Shown: positions 6,520-14,693, counted from the stretch's first letter. The stretch is DNA of 14,857 nt from CAYWNA01 sp964459305 (GCA_964459305.1 CAYWNA010000302.1:1-14857); one strand, 5' to 3'. Notes: generated from the letters alone by a model not told the origin. Program-made: numbers and translations.

Positions 6520-9500
6520 ATGGGAACCACACGGTCTAGTCTCACATTCGCGACCATGCTCTTGAGCAGTCTCGTGTTGGCGGTGACTTTCGGTTGTTAC
6601 GGCGTCGCCGCACTGGCCGCGGACTGGCCTATGTATCGGCACAATCCGGGGCGGACGGCTGCCAGCGAAGAGCAACTGGCCGATGAGTTGCATCGTCAAT
6701 GGTCGCGCCAGTACCCGGAACTCATTCCTTCTTGGCTCGGGGAGTACCCTCACTTGCGTTTCGATGCCAATTACGAGCCGATCGTCATGGGGAAGACTCT
6801 GTTTTTCGGATCTTCCGACGACGATTCGGTTACGGCTCTGGACACAGATACCGGGGAAATGCGATGGCGATTCTATGCCAATGGTCCGGTGCGTCTGGCG
6901 CCTGTGGCTTGGGAAGGAAAAATCTATTTTGGCGCCGACGATGGCGTGTGCTATTGCCTGGACGCGGAAAAGGGAATGTTGCTTTGGAAGTTCGATACGG
7001 CGTTGTCAGGCAGGACTGGCTTTGTGGAAGGCAGGCTTGGCACGATCTGTCCGATACGCGGTGGCCCTGTGGTGGTCGATGGCCGGGTGCATTTCGTCGC
7101 CGGCATCTGGTCTTGGGAGGAGTCGGCCTTTTTCACGCTGGACGCGGCCACGGGCGAACGGATTCATCTAGAAAAAGGTGTCCGCTCGCAAGGCTATCTG
7201 ACCGCTGCGGGACCGTGGCTGTACGCCCCCAACGGCAGGGCAACAGCCGTGCGATTGAAAGGCGAGGACGGCACACGCGCCGGCGGCGTTGGGGGATGGG
7301 GTGGATATTGGGACCATCTTCACGTGGCTGACGGCGGTTGGGTCGCCCGGATGGGAAGCCTTCAAAGAGTTGGCCAGGCGCCGACGGGACTGGTTTGCGA
7401 AGCAGGACCTGGAAAAAATTCGACCTGTTTCTTCCGGCCGGTGATCGCCGACGACGTCATCTACTACGGTGCGGCTAAAAGTGTGATTCCCCGTCACGAC
7501 CTGCCCGGCCCCGAAGTGGGCGATCTCGTGGCGTGCAGCCTCAAAGAACCTGCGCTGGTGGCGGCCGAGGACGCGGACGGCAGACCGATTCTCTCGCGGC
7601 AAGGCAAGCCGGAGACAAAACTGCTGTTGAGAGAATTGTGGAGACTATCCAAGGACGAGATCGTCCAGGCTTTGGAGGAGGATCCGTCATCGACGACAGC
7701 TCACTCGCTCGTAATCATCGAAATAAAGGCGGGCAATCGGCTTTACGGATATCGCGACTCCACACTATTCGCCGCTGATCTGCCTTCCGCCGACGGCCCG
7801 GCACGCGTTTCGTGGAAGGCCTCCGTTGAGGGTACACCGGCAAGGATGCTTGCGGCTGACGGGAAGCTCTTTATTGTGACGCGTGAAGGGCGGCTCTACT
7901 GTTTTGCCCAGCAGAAAGTCACGCCAACCGTATACCCGATGGAAGAACCTGCGCTCGCCAATGCGGAAGACGAATGGGGCCAAAAAGCGAGCACAATTCT
8001 CGATCAGACGACGGCCCGTGAGGGCTACTGTCTGGTTTTGGGACTGCAGTCGGGCCGTCTGGTCGAGGAGCTGTTTCGGCGGACCCGAATGCACATCATT
8101 GCGATGGACGAAGATCCGCAGTTGGTCCGGTCGCTGCGCGAAAGGCTCAGTTACCTACGCGATCCTTCCCAGACGCAAGAACAGCAGCGAGAACTTGTCG
8201 ATGGAACGCCCTTGATCACGGCAGGATCTGCCGAGATCGACCCGAGACGCAGACGCGTCGCTATCCTCGAAGGCGATCCGGTTTCTTATCCTTTCCCGCC
8301 GTACATGGCTGGCCTGATTACCTCGGAAGACCCGAAGGCACTGCCAAACGATGCCTCTTGTATCAAGAAGCTATTTGGTGCCCTCCGGCCCTACGGGGGC
8401 ACGGCCTGTCTAGGGCTGCCGGCTGCCGAGCACTCCTCCTTTGCCAAAGCAGTCGCCGACAGCCGTCTGCCTAGCGCCGACATCGCGCGAACAGGCGACC
8501 TGACCGTTCTCTGGCGAGTTGGCCCACTTGAGGGTTCGGCTGACTGGACGCACGAATGGTCCAACGCTGCCAATACTCTCAAATCCGACGATCATCTCAA
8601 AATGCCGCTGGGCATGCTTTGGACGGGAGGTCTGTCCGCGCGCCGAAGCATGTATTTCGACCGCCACGTCTGGCCACCTTCGCCTGTCGTGATGGACGGC
8701 CGCATGTTCCTCGCGGGGCCCGATCGGCTGGTCGCCGTGGATGTGTACACCGGCCGAATCATATGGGAAGCTCGCAGCAGCGCCTTCACAGCCATGACGC
8801 GGGGGCACGGCGGCTGCCACACGGTCGGGGCCTCGGATGCAATCTACGTATCGACTCGCAAGTCGATTTTGTGTTTCGATCCGTCGACAGGGCGGCTTCT
8901 ATCTGAATTCGGCCTCCCTGCCGATTGCGCGAAGGGTGATATCTGGGGGCGCTCGTGGATCTGGGAGAATGTGCTCGTCACCAGTATCGTGAGCAAGCGT
9001 CATGACGCCAGACTCATCGCCTTGGACCGCCGCAGCGGTGCGGTTCTGTGGCAGATCAAGGCGGATAGCAGCTTTTCGTTCGTAGCGATAGGCAATGAGA
9101 AGATCTTCTGTTGGGATGGAAGCCAACTCGACCTCGCCGCCCTCAAGGCCACTCGCCGGGGAGGCCCATCGCCGCCGATTCCGGGGCGCCTTCTCCGAGC
9201 GTTCGACGCCCGCAACGGCAAGGAACTGTGGCGCACGAAAACCGACAGTGTTGTGGACTGGCTCTGTTACTCGGAGGAGTTTGACGTTCTGGTCGCATCC
9301 ACGAAGAAACGGATTCACGCATACCGCGGTCGCGACGGTCACGAATTGTGGCACAGGTTTAGCGAGGGAATTGGATTCAGAGGGCATCCGGGAAGGGTGT
9401 GGCAGAAAGTTATCCTGTGGCATGACTGGATGATCGATCAGCGCGGGCCCGGATTGGCGTACGACCTGCGAACTGGCAAGCAAGTAGAACGCCCTCATCC

Positions 9501-11637
9501 TGTCACGTTCAAACCGGTGCCGTGGGAGTTCATCCGACACGGCCACCATTGTAACCACGCGATCGGCAGCGAGAACTTCCTCACATTCCGTGCAGGCAAC
9601 GCCACCTTCGTCGATCTGACAACGCTCGGCACGGGCACTTTCCCGGGAATTCGCACAGGCTGCACGAACAGTCTCGTGGTGGCCAACGGCGTCCTCAACT
9701 CGCCGATGTACGCCCACGAGTGCGCTTGCGGATACGAATTCTTTAGTTCGCTGGCGTTCACGCACATGCCTGATGTCGAGACGTGGACCTATCGCCCCAA
9801 TAAAGTGGATTTCTTGGGGCAGTCAGACTTGGGCCGCGTGCAGCGGCTGGGGATCAATTTCGGCGCCCAAGGCGAACGGCGCTCGCCGAACGGCACACTG
9901 TGGTTCGGCGTGGCAAGTCCGTTGCGCCAGGGTTACGCGCTCACCGGCATCCCCGTGAACATCAAAGGAGGCCGGCGTTTCCAGGTTCCAACAGCAGACG
10001 TGCAAAGCCCGGAATTGAAGTCGGTCTTTGCCGCCGGCATGACAGACCTGACATCATTCAGCGTGCCGCTTTCGGCCGACAGGAATGTCGCGGAACAAAG
10101 CCACACGGTGCGGTTCTATTTCATGGAGCCCAATGAGTCGAAGCCGGGCGAACGGGTCTTCTCGGTCAAGCTGCAGAATCAAGAGGTACTGAAGGACTTC
10201 GACATTGCCGCGGCAGCGGGCGGGCCGATGCGAGGAATCGTCAGAGAATTCAATGGAATCAAGGCCGGAGCGGGTCTGGCGGTTGCATTCACCTCGACGA
10301 AGTCCGCTCCGGCAATCTGCGGCATCGAAGTATTGAACGAGGCGGCTGGCTCCGTTCCGCCCGAAGCGCACAATCGCGTGGTCGCGGCGCCGGTGGGTCA
10401 GGCAGTGCCGTTAACATTGTTCTATCGCGATGTGGACGGCCCCGGACCGCACACATTCAAGATCACGAAGCCACCGACCAAGGGATCGCTTTCAGGCCAC
10501 GGTCCCGAGATCAGTTATACCGCCAAACCTGGCACTACTGGTGAAGACACCTTCGCGTGGGTCGTCAACGACGGCCAGACGGATTCGCGCGAAGCCGTAG
10601 TCACGGTCAAATTGCTCGCGCCCAATGTGCCCCCGAAAGCGCAGAACGTGGAGGTTCATGCCACGGCCGGCAAGCCGGTTGATGTGGTCGTGCCATTCAA
10701 CGACTCAGACCAGCAACCGGGCAACAACCGATTCGAAGTCGTCAACAAGCCCACGCATGGCACCGTGGAATGGCAGGGCTATAACCGATTCCTTTACACG
10801 GCATCCGCGGAATTTGCTGGCACGGACAGCTTCACCTGGAAGATGAACGATGGCCAAGACGACTCGAACGTGGCCACAGTCACGCTGCTGGTCAAGCCGG
10901 ACACTGAAAGCCCGGCGGTCGCATGGACCGACAGCGCCGGTCCAAACGACAGGATCAAAGTCGTTTTCAGCGAGCCGGTAGCCAAAGAGGACGCCGAGAA
11001 GGCGGCGAATTACGTGATCGACAACGGCGTGGTGATCCAAAACGCCGCGCTGGGCGACGACGGGAGGTCGGTGACGTTGGCCACGTCGGAATTAAAGGAG
11101 GGTGTGGCCTATGAACTGACGATTGACAGCATTCGCGATCGGGCGGCCAACGCCAATGCGATCGACGCTGGGACCAAAATCCCGTTTGCCTACGTCTTCG
11201 TAGGTAACGGACTTTGGGCGCAGTACTACGAAGGGACTGATTTCAGTGGAAAGTTGATCGGCGAGCGTATCGATCCGTATATCGAGGTGGACTGGCGGAG
11301 GGAACTTCCGTTCCCGAACATGAAGAAAGAGGCTCCGTACTGCGTGCGCTGGACGGGGCGACTCAAGGCGGAACACACGGAACAGTATATCCTTTACTTC
11401 TTCAGAGGCTGGGAACACAACCGCAATCCGGCGCGTGTGTGGGTAGACGGCGAGCTGCTTAAGAACGAGGAATACGGCCCAATCTCGCTCGAAGCCGGCA
11501 AGACCTATGACCTGAAAGTGGAACTGAGCATTCCGAAGCCCACACCTTACGCCGATTACTACAGCCTGCGCTGGAGCAGTCAGTCTACCCCGAAAGAGAC
11601 GATCCCCCAGGCAAATCTAGGCGTCGTCCACCGGTGA
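6520..11637 (+). CDS. Giant secreted PQQ-like beta-propeller protein with methyltransferase-like insert, malectin-like, Ig-like and PA14 domains
   Basis: The 1705-residue product starts with a signal peptide (1 to about 33, cut after A-L-A). GGAAGGA ends seven bases before the ATG. A PQQ-binding-like (BamB/quinoprotein-type) propeller opens with DWPMYRHNPGRT (35-46) and runs to about 465 with repeats such as ALDTDTGEMRWRF. At about 480-690 lies a Rossmann methyltransferase-like segment (LVLGLQSGRLVEELF from 505, acidic D530). The tryptophan-rich WTHEWSNAANT and LGMLWTGG mark the return to the propeller (about 700-1145, e.g. AVDVYTGRIIWEA). A Cys/His cluster sits at 1007-1070. Then come a malectin-like domain (about 1150-1275), two Big_9/cadherin-like Ig repeats (about 1281-1365 and 1367-1458, each with DTFAWVVNDGQ- or DSFTWKMNDGQ-type endings), an SbsA/Big_5-like Ig domain (about 1461-1557) and a PA14 domain (about 1564-1694). 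It probably acts in the periplasm or on the surface, binding carbohydrate or other ligands. Whether it binds PQQ or SAM cannot be told. It appears to be transcribed alone. Confidence 0.94.
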   Translation: MGTTRSSLTFATMLLSSLVLAVTFGCYGVAALAADWPMYRHNPGRTAASEEQLADELHRQWSRQYPELIPSWLGEYPHLRFDANYEPIVMGKTLFFGSSDDDSVTALDTDTGEMRWRFYANGPVRLAPVAWEGKIYFGADDGVCYCLDAEKGMLLWKFDTALSGRTGFVEGRLGTICPIRGGPVVVDGRVHFVAGIWSWEESAFFTLDAATGERIHLEKGVRSQGYLTAAGPWLYAPNGRATAVRLKGEDGTRAGGVGGWGGYWDHLHVADGGWVARMGSLQRVGQAPTGLVCEAGPGKNSTCFFRPVIADDVIYYGAAKSVIPRHDLPGPEVGDLVACSLKEPALVAAEDADGRPILSRQGKPETKLLLRELWRLSKDEIVQALEEDPSSTTAHSLVIIEIKAGNRLYGYRDSTLFAADLPSADGPARVSWKASVEGTPARMLAADGKLFIVTREGRLYCFAQQKVTPTVYPMEEPALANAEDEWGQKASTILDQTTAREGYCLVLGLQSGRLVEELFRRTRMHIIAMDEDPQLVRSLRERLSYLRDPSQTQEQQRELVDGTPLITAGSAEIDPRRRRVAILEGDPVSYPFPPYMAGLITSEDPKALPNDASCIKKLFGALRPYGGTACLGLPAAEHSSFAKAVADSRLPSADIARTGDLTVLWRVGPLEGSADWTHEWSNAANTLKSDDHLKMPLGMLWTGGLSARRSMYFDRHVWPPSPVVMDGRMFLAGPDRLVAVDVYTGRIIWEARSSAFTAMTRGHGGCHTVGASDAIYVSTRKSILCFDPSTGRLLSEFGLPADCAKGDIWGRSWIWENVLVTSIVSKRHDARLIALDRRSGAVLWQIKADSSFSFVAIGNEKIFCWDGSQLDLAALKATRRGGPSPPIPGRLLRAFDARNGKELWRTKTDSVVDWLCYSEEFDVLVASTKKRIHAYRGRDGHELWHRFSEGIGFRGHPGRVWQKVILWHDWMIDQRGPGLAYDLRTGKQVERPHPVTFKPVPWEFIRHGHHCNHAIGSENFLTFRAGNATFVDLTTLGTGTFPGIRTGCTNSLVVANGVLNSPMYAHECACGYEFFSSLAFTHMPDVETWTYRPNKVDFLGQSDLGRVQRLGINFGAQGERRSPNGTLWFGVASPLRQGYALTGIPVNIKGGRRFQVPTADVQSPELKSVFAAGMTDLTSFSVPLSADRNVAEQSHTVRFYFMEPNESKPGERVFSVKLQNQEVLKDFDIAAAAGGPMRGIVREFNGIKAGAGLAVAFTSTKSAPAICGIEVLNEAAGSVPPEAHNRVVAAPVGQAVPLTLFYRDVDGPGPHTFKITKPPTKGSLSGHGPEISYTAKPGTTGEDTFAWVVNDGQTDSREAVVTVKLLAPNVPPKAQNVEVHATAGKPVDVVVPFNDSDQQPGNNRFEVVNKPTHGTVEWQGYNRFLYTASAEFAGTDSFTWKMNDGQDDSNVATVTLLVKPDTESPAVAWTDSAGPNDRIKVVFSEPVAKEDAEKAANYVIDNGVVIQNAALGDDGRSVTLATSELKEGVAYELTIDSIRDRAANANAIDAGTKIPFAYVFVGNGLWAQYYEGTDFSGKLIGERIDPYIEVDWRRELPFPNMKKEAPYCVRWTGRLKAEHTEQYILYFFRGWEHNRNPARVWVDGELLKNEEYGPISLEAGKTYDLKVELSIPKPTPYADYYSLRWSSQSTPKETIPQANLGVVHR

Positions 11638-11999
11638 GCATCGTCGTCAGCAACAACAGATTCTTGCCGATCATGTTCTTGCCACGCTTTTCCTGCAATT
11701 CGTAAGGGTAAGAAAATGGTCGGCAAGAATATTGGGGCCAACATCGAGCGTTCGTTGTCGATACGAGCAGAATCAGACGTGCCAGCTGCTGGGTCGCCCA
11801 AGTGGCGGCGGCGATTTTGGATCCGTCGTTTAACCGGAGAACACCCGCTGCAAGAACTGGGCGGGCATGCCGCCGTGGAGCGAACTCTAGAGCCCACACC
11901 GACTTGAGGCGACAAACTTGCCCCTTTTTCGTCTCCGCACCTGACGTTACAACCAGCGGTCTGTTATCCTTTCTGTGTGTTTGCGGTCTGATATGTGAG
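11638..11999. other. Intergenic space before moaC
   Basis: This 362-base gap between the giant propeller gene and moaC has no protein-like frame. Its left half is occupied by the hairpin repeat at 11660-11730. The open frame that extends moaC upstream from 11802 gives an Arg/Pro-rich translation with no similarity to MoaC, so I read it as non-coding. The moaC promoter should lie in the right half, but I see no convincing hexamer pair. Confidence 0.6.
11660..11730. repeat. Long imperfect hairpin built from tandem GGCAAGAA-type units
   Basis: The arms at 11660-11683 and 11707-11730 are reverse complements at 21 of 24 positions; two of the three differences would be G-U pairs in RNA. The outer 11 bases (ATTCTTGCCGA and TCGGCAAGAAT) match perfectly. 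The loop is 23 bases. Each arm holds two tandem copies of a unit near GGCAAGAAnATG. The right arm is followed by ATTGGGG, as is the minus-strand reading of the repeat at 2381-2409, which suggests one repeat family. It lies 22 bases after the stop of the 1705-residue gene, so it could also terminate that transcript. Confidence 0.75.
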
Positions 12000-12488
12000 A
12001 TGACGATGGCTGGCGAGTTGACCCATTTCGACAAGAACGGAGCGAGCCGGATGGTCGACGTCGGTGACAAAGAAGTCACCGAGCGGTTGGCTCGCGCCAG
12101 CGGTCGGGTGCGCATGTTGCCGGAGACCTTGCGGCTTGTCCGTGACCGCCAAGTGTCCAAAGGCGATGTATTGGAGGTGGCCCGTTTGGCTGGCATCATG
12201 GCCGCGAAACGGACAGGAGATTTGATCCCGCTCTGCCATTCGTTATGCTTGGATGCAGTGGAAGTGAGCTTTGATTTTCCCGCCCAAGATACCCTATCCA
12301 TCGCTTCTCAAGTTCGTTTGAGTGCCAAGACGGGCGTGGAAATGGAAGCGTTGGTCGCCGTGAGTGCTGCGGCCCTGACGGTGTATGATATGTGCAAAGC
12401 AGTGGATCGCGGCATGGTTATCGAAAACGTTCAGTTGGAGGAGAAGTCCGGTGGACGCAGTGGGCACTTCGTCCGGAATCGCGGTTAG
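12000..12488 (+). CDS. moaC: Cyclic pyranopterin monophosphate synthase MoaC
   Basis: MoaC converts the MoaA product (3',8-cyclo-7,8-dihydro-GTP) to cyclic pyranopterin monophosphate in molybdenum-cofactor synthesis in the cytoplasm. The 162-residue product has the usual length and the family motifs throughout: LTHFDKNGASRMVDV (7-21), KGDVLEVARLAGIMAAKRT (54-72), DLIPLCHSL (74-82), KTGVEMEALVAVSAAALTVYDMCKAVD (110-136) and KSGGRSGHF (149-157). The active-site residues known from E. coli are all present, as K54, H80, E114/E116, D130 and K133. The ATG at 12000 gives a start equivalent to E. coli MoaC; an ATG two codons on (12006) is equally possible, and neither has a strong Shine-Dalgarno. No other moa or moe gene is in the window. 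The polyprenyl synthase gene follows after 31 bases and is probably co-transcribed. Confidence 0.96.
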   Translation: MTMAGELTHFDKNGASRMVDVGDKEVTERLARASGRVRMLPETLRLVRDRQVSKGDVLEVARLAGIMAAKRTGDLIPLCHSLCLDAVEVSFDFPAQDTLSIASQVRLSAKTGVEMEALVAVSAAALTVYDMCKAVDRGMVIENVQLEEKSGGRSGHFVRNRG

Positions 12489-12519
12489 CCGCACATTGGC
12501 GAGAGAAAGACACGATCAT

Positions 12520-13521
12520 ATGAGTCCGGCTGTCAAAGAACAAACGAGTCGAACGCCGCTGAAGAGGCTGTACCAGCCGATCGCTACGGAACTGGCCGAA
12601 GTGGAACGCATCTTGCGCGACAACATGCGGAGCAGTTTTCCGTTTGTGGACGAGTTGGTGCGTTATGGGTGCCACCTCGGAGGCAAACGGCTTCGCCCCG
12701 CCTTGCTGCTCTTGACGGCGAAGTCGGTAGGTGAATTACAGCCGGCTCATCACACACTGGCTGCCGTTGTGGAGATGATCCATGCGGCCACGTTGATTCA
12801 CGACGACGTGCTGGACGAGGCCACGACTCGACGACACTTGGCAACGGTCAATTCGCGTTGGGATAACGAGGCGAGTGTGCTGTTGGGCGACTTTCTGTTC
12901 AGTCGTGCGTTGCACCTGGCCAGCACGCTCGATTCGACGTTTGCGTGCCGGGCGATCGCCGCGGCAACCGACCTCGTTTGCGAAGGCGAATTGCGTCAGA
13001 AGGGCACGCGCGGTGATTTCTCGTTGAGCGAAGAAGACTATCTGGGCATTATCGAAGCCAAGACCGCAGAACTGTATGCGTGCAGTTGCAGACTGGGTGC
13101 TCATTTTGCGGATGCAGGCGAGGATGCCGAGGCGACAATGGCAGCCTATGGCCGTTACTTGGGTATCGCGTTCCAAATCGCCGACGACCTGCTCGATCTC
13201 GTGGGAGACGAGGCGACCACGGGCAAGTCGCTTGGAACGGACCTGGACAAACAGAAGCCGACCCTACCGGTCATTCGTGTGCTGGAACTGGTCGACCGCC
13301 ACGACCACGAGAAACTTGTACAGGCACTGGAGGGAGAAGCGGGGTTGCGACGCGAAGTGCTCCTGCCGTACATCGAGCGGTATGACGCGATTTCGTATTC
13401 CCGAGAGAAGGCGCTTACCTATGCGGACCGCGCCCTTCAACAACTGGACGATTTCCCGCCCGGAACGGCCATTGAGACGCTGCGCAAACTGACCGACTTC
13501 GTCGTCACCCGAGCCCTCTAG
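12520..13521 (+). CDS. ispB: Trans (E) polyprenyl diphosphate synthase, long-chain type (IspB-like)
   Basis: The enzyme condenses isopentenyl diphosphate units onto an allylic diphosphate, here probably to make the side chain of a respiratory quinone (menaquinone in planctomycetes). The 333-residue product has the full set of family motifs: GGKRLRPAL (54-62), the first aspartate-rich motif DDVLD (95-99) with downstream RR (104-105), KT (181-182), the second motif QIADDLLD (219-226) with GD after it, and K-SLGTDL-K (236-244). Small residues upstream of the first DD (HAATLIHDD) place it with long-chain synthases rather than farnesyl or geranylgeranyl enzymes; exact chain length cannot be read. 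I chose the ATG at 12520, just after moaC, because an upstream start at 12385 would overlap moaC and add a non-conserved stretch. A weak purine stretch (GAGAGAAAGA, 12501-12510) lies ten bases before the ATG. Translational linkage with moaC is unlikely given the 31-base gap. Confidence 0.94.
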   Translation: MSPAVKEQTSRTPLKRLYQPIATELAEVERILRDNMRSSFPFVDELVRYGCHLGGKRLRPALLLLTAKSVGELQPAHHTLAAVVEMIHAATLIHDDVLDEATTRRHLATVNSRWDNEASVLLGDFLFSRALHLASTLDSTFACRAIAAATDLVCEGELRQKGTRGDFSLSEEDYLGIIEAKTAELYACSCRLGAHFADAGEDAEATMAAYGRYLGIAFQIADDLLDLVGDEATTGKSLGTDLDKQKPTLPVIRVLELVDRHDHEKLVQALEGEAGLRREVLLPYIERYDAISYSREKALTYADRALQQLDDFPPGTAIETLRKLTDFVVTRAL

Positions 13522-13584
13522 ACGCAGCCCCGCAATCCAAAGGCTGGGAAGTACTGAAAGCAGATAGTCGCCGTCCTCTGACCT

Positions 13585-13634
13585 GGCACGCTGCAAACGT
13601 GCCCCACGGCATTAGGCGAACGGCGGAAATCCGC
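13585..13634. repeat. Two small palindromes downstream of the polyprenyl synthase gene
   Basis: GGCACG (13585-13590) and CGTGCC (13598-13603) form a 6-bp stem with a 7-base loop (CTGCAAA). GCGGA (13623-13627) and TCCGC (13630-13634) form a 5-bp palindrome with two central A residues. Both lie left of the large hairpin. Neither is followed by a T run. They may be parts of one composite repeat with it, or secondary terminator structures. Confidence 0.45.
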
Positions 13635-13639
13635 GTACC

Positions 13640-13700
13640 CGTGCGATAGGCTTCCAGCCTGTCAGACAGCATATTTGACAGGCTGGAAGCCTATCCCACG
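13640..13700. repeat. Long near-perfect hairpin between convergent genes; possible bidirectional terminator or dispersed repeat
   Basis: The arms at 13640-13664 and 13676-13700 are reverse complements at 24 of 25 positions, the only mismatch being C13644 against C13696. The core GATAGGCTTCCAGCCTGTCA (13645-13664) is matched perfectly. The loop is 11 bases. It lies 118 bases after the polyprenyl synthase stop and 27 bases beyond the ribokinase stop, where convergent transcripts would need to end. There is no T tract on either side, so intrinsic termination is uncertain. From memory, AGGCTTCCAGCCTGTC-like palindromes recur in planctomycete genomes; this was not checked. Confidence 0.85.
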
Positions 13701-13727
13701 GTAAATTTCCATCTGCCGCTCGCCTTA

Positions 13728-14666
13728 TCAGCGGGCTCCTACCGTTTCGGCGAATCGCCGCAATTCCTCTGTAGTTGGCAGCGACGGCTGGGCACCGAGC
13801 CGAGTGACAGAGAGCGCACCAACGAGGTTTGCCTGCTGGACTGCTTCGTCCAGAGACTGACCCGCCGCCAACGCCGCGGCTAGTGCGCCGTTAAAGGCAT
13901 CGCCTGCAGCCGTGCTGTCAGCCGCTTCGACTGGGTATCCGGGCACCATCACGCTCTCGCCAGCGGTGGCGACCAGCGATCCCTTGGCACCCAGGGTAAC
14001 GATCACGTTTCGGGCGCCCGCATCGAGCAATTTCTTGGCAGCCGCCTTGGCCGAATCCTCATCGCTAACCTCAATACCGGTCAGTCGTTGCGCCTCAGTC
14101 TCGTTTGGCGTCAGGTAGGTGACACATTTCAGGAGGGCCGCGTCCAACGCCCCGTCGGGTGCTGGAGCGGGATCCAGCACCACCGGCACGTTGACTCTGG
14201 CGGCAAGCTGGGCAGCACGAACGACCGTATCCATGGGTATTTCGAGCTGGATCATCACTGCGGCGGCCCGGCTGATACGTTCGGCTGCCGCCTCGACATC
14301 GCGCGGAGTGAGGGCATGGTTGGCGCCAGAGGCTACAGAGATGAGATTCTCGCCGCTGTCATCCACCAGGATCAGCGCCACACCCGTATGGAGTTCCGCG
14401 TCGTGGAGCACCAGGTCGGTGAGGATGCCCTCCCGGCGGTAGCCGTCGATCGCTTCATTTCCGAACATGTCGGACCCGACCTTGGCCACAAAGGTCACTT
14501 CGGCGCCAAGTCGCGCGGCGGCAACCGCTTGATTGGCCCCCTTGCCGCCAGGAACCATCACGAATTGCCCGCCAGTAACGGTCTCGCCCGGTGCGGGAAG
14601 ACGACTGGACTTGACGACCATATCCGTATTGCTGCTGCCGACGACGACGATTCGAGAAGTATTCAT
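13728..14666 (-). CDS. rbsK: Ribokinase (PfkB family)
   Basis: Ribokinase phosphorylates D-ribose with ATP to ribose 5-phosphate in the cytoplasm. The 312-residue product has the normal length and motifs: the N-terminal strand IVVVGSSNTDMVV with N13 and D15 for sugar binding, the PfkB signature 1 region PGGKGANQAVAAARLG (39-54), KVGSDMFG (62-69), LDPAPAP (164-170), LTPNETEA (185-192), VTLGAKGS (223-230) and signature 2 DSTAAGDAFNGALA (250-263) with catalytic base D256. The sequence pattern fits ribokinase better than fructokinase or 2-keto-3-deoxygluconate kinase, though substrate is not proven. GGAG seven bases upstream (plus-strand 14674-14677) supports the start. It begins 27 bases after the stop of a sugar-transporter gene on the same strand, consistent with a transport-and-kinase operon read leftward. 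It converges with the polyprenyl synthase gene across the large hairpin. Confidence 0.95.
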   Translation of the reverse strand: MNTSRIVVVGSSNTDMVVKSSRLPAPGETVTGGQFVMVPGGKGANQAVAAARLGAEVTFVAKVGSDMFGNEAIDGYRREGILTDLVLHDAELHTGVALILVDDSGENLISVASGANHALTPRDVEAAAERISRAAAVMIQLEIPMDTVVRAAQLAARVNVPVVLDPAPAPDGALDAALLKCVTYLTPNETEAQRLTGIEVSDEDSAKAAAKKLLDAGARNVIVTLGAKGSLVATAGESVMVPGYPVEAADSTAAGDAFNGALAAALAAGQSLDEAVQQANLVGALSVTRLGAQPSLPTTEELRRFAETVGAR

Positions 14667-14693
14667 TTCTTGGCTCCCCGGCGGTTGTTGTCC

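Noticed and set aside
8899..9765. Minus-strand open frame (288 codons) within the giant propeller gene
   Set aside because: It is a shadow of the continuous plus-strand frame, which carries propeller repeats across this stretch; its translation is Arg-rich and domain-free.
11802..11999. Upstream extension of the moaC frame by 66 codons
   Set aside because: The added translation is Arg/Pro-rich and unlike any MoaC, and the start at 12000 already gives the normal length and N-terminus.
11585..12301. Minus-strand open frame (238 codons) over the 5' part of moaC
   Set aside because: It is antisense to moaC, which has every family motif and active-site residue on the plus strand.
12385..12519. 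Upstream extension of the polyprenyl synthase frame by 45 codons
   Set aside because: It would overlap moaC by about 100 bases in another frame and adds no family sequence; the ATG at 12520 gives the normal length.
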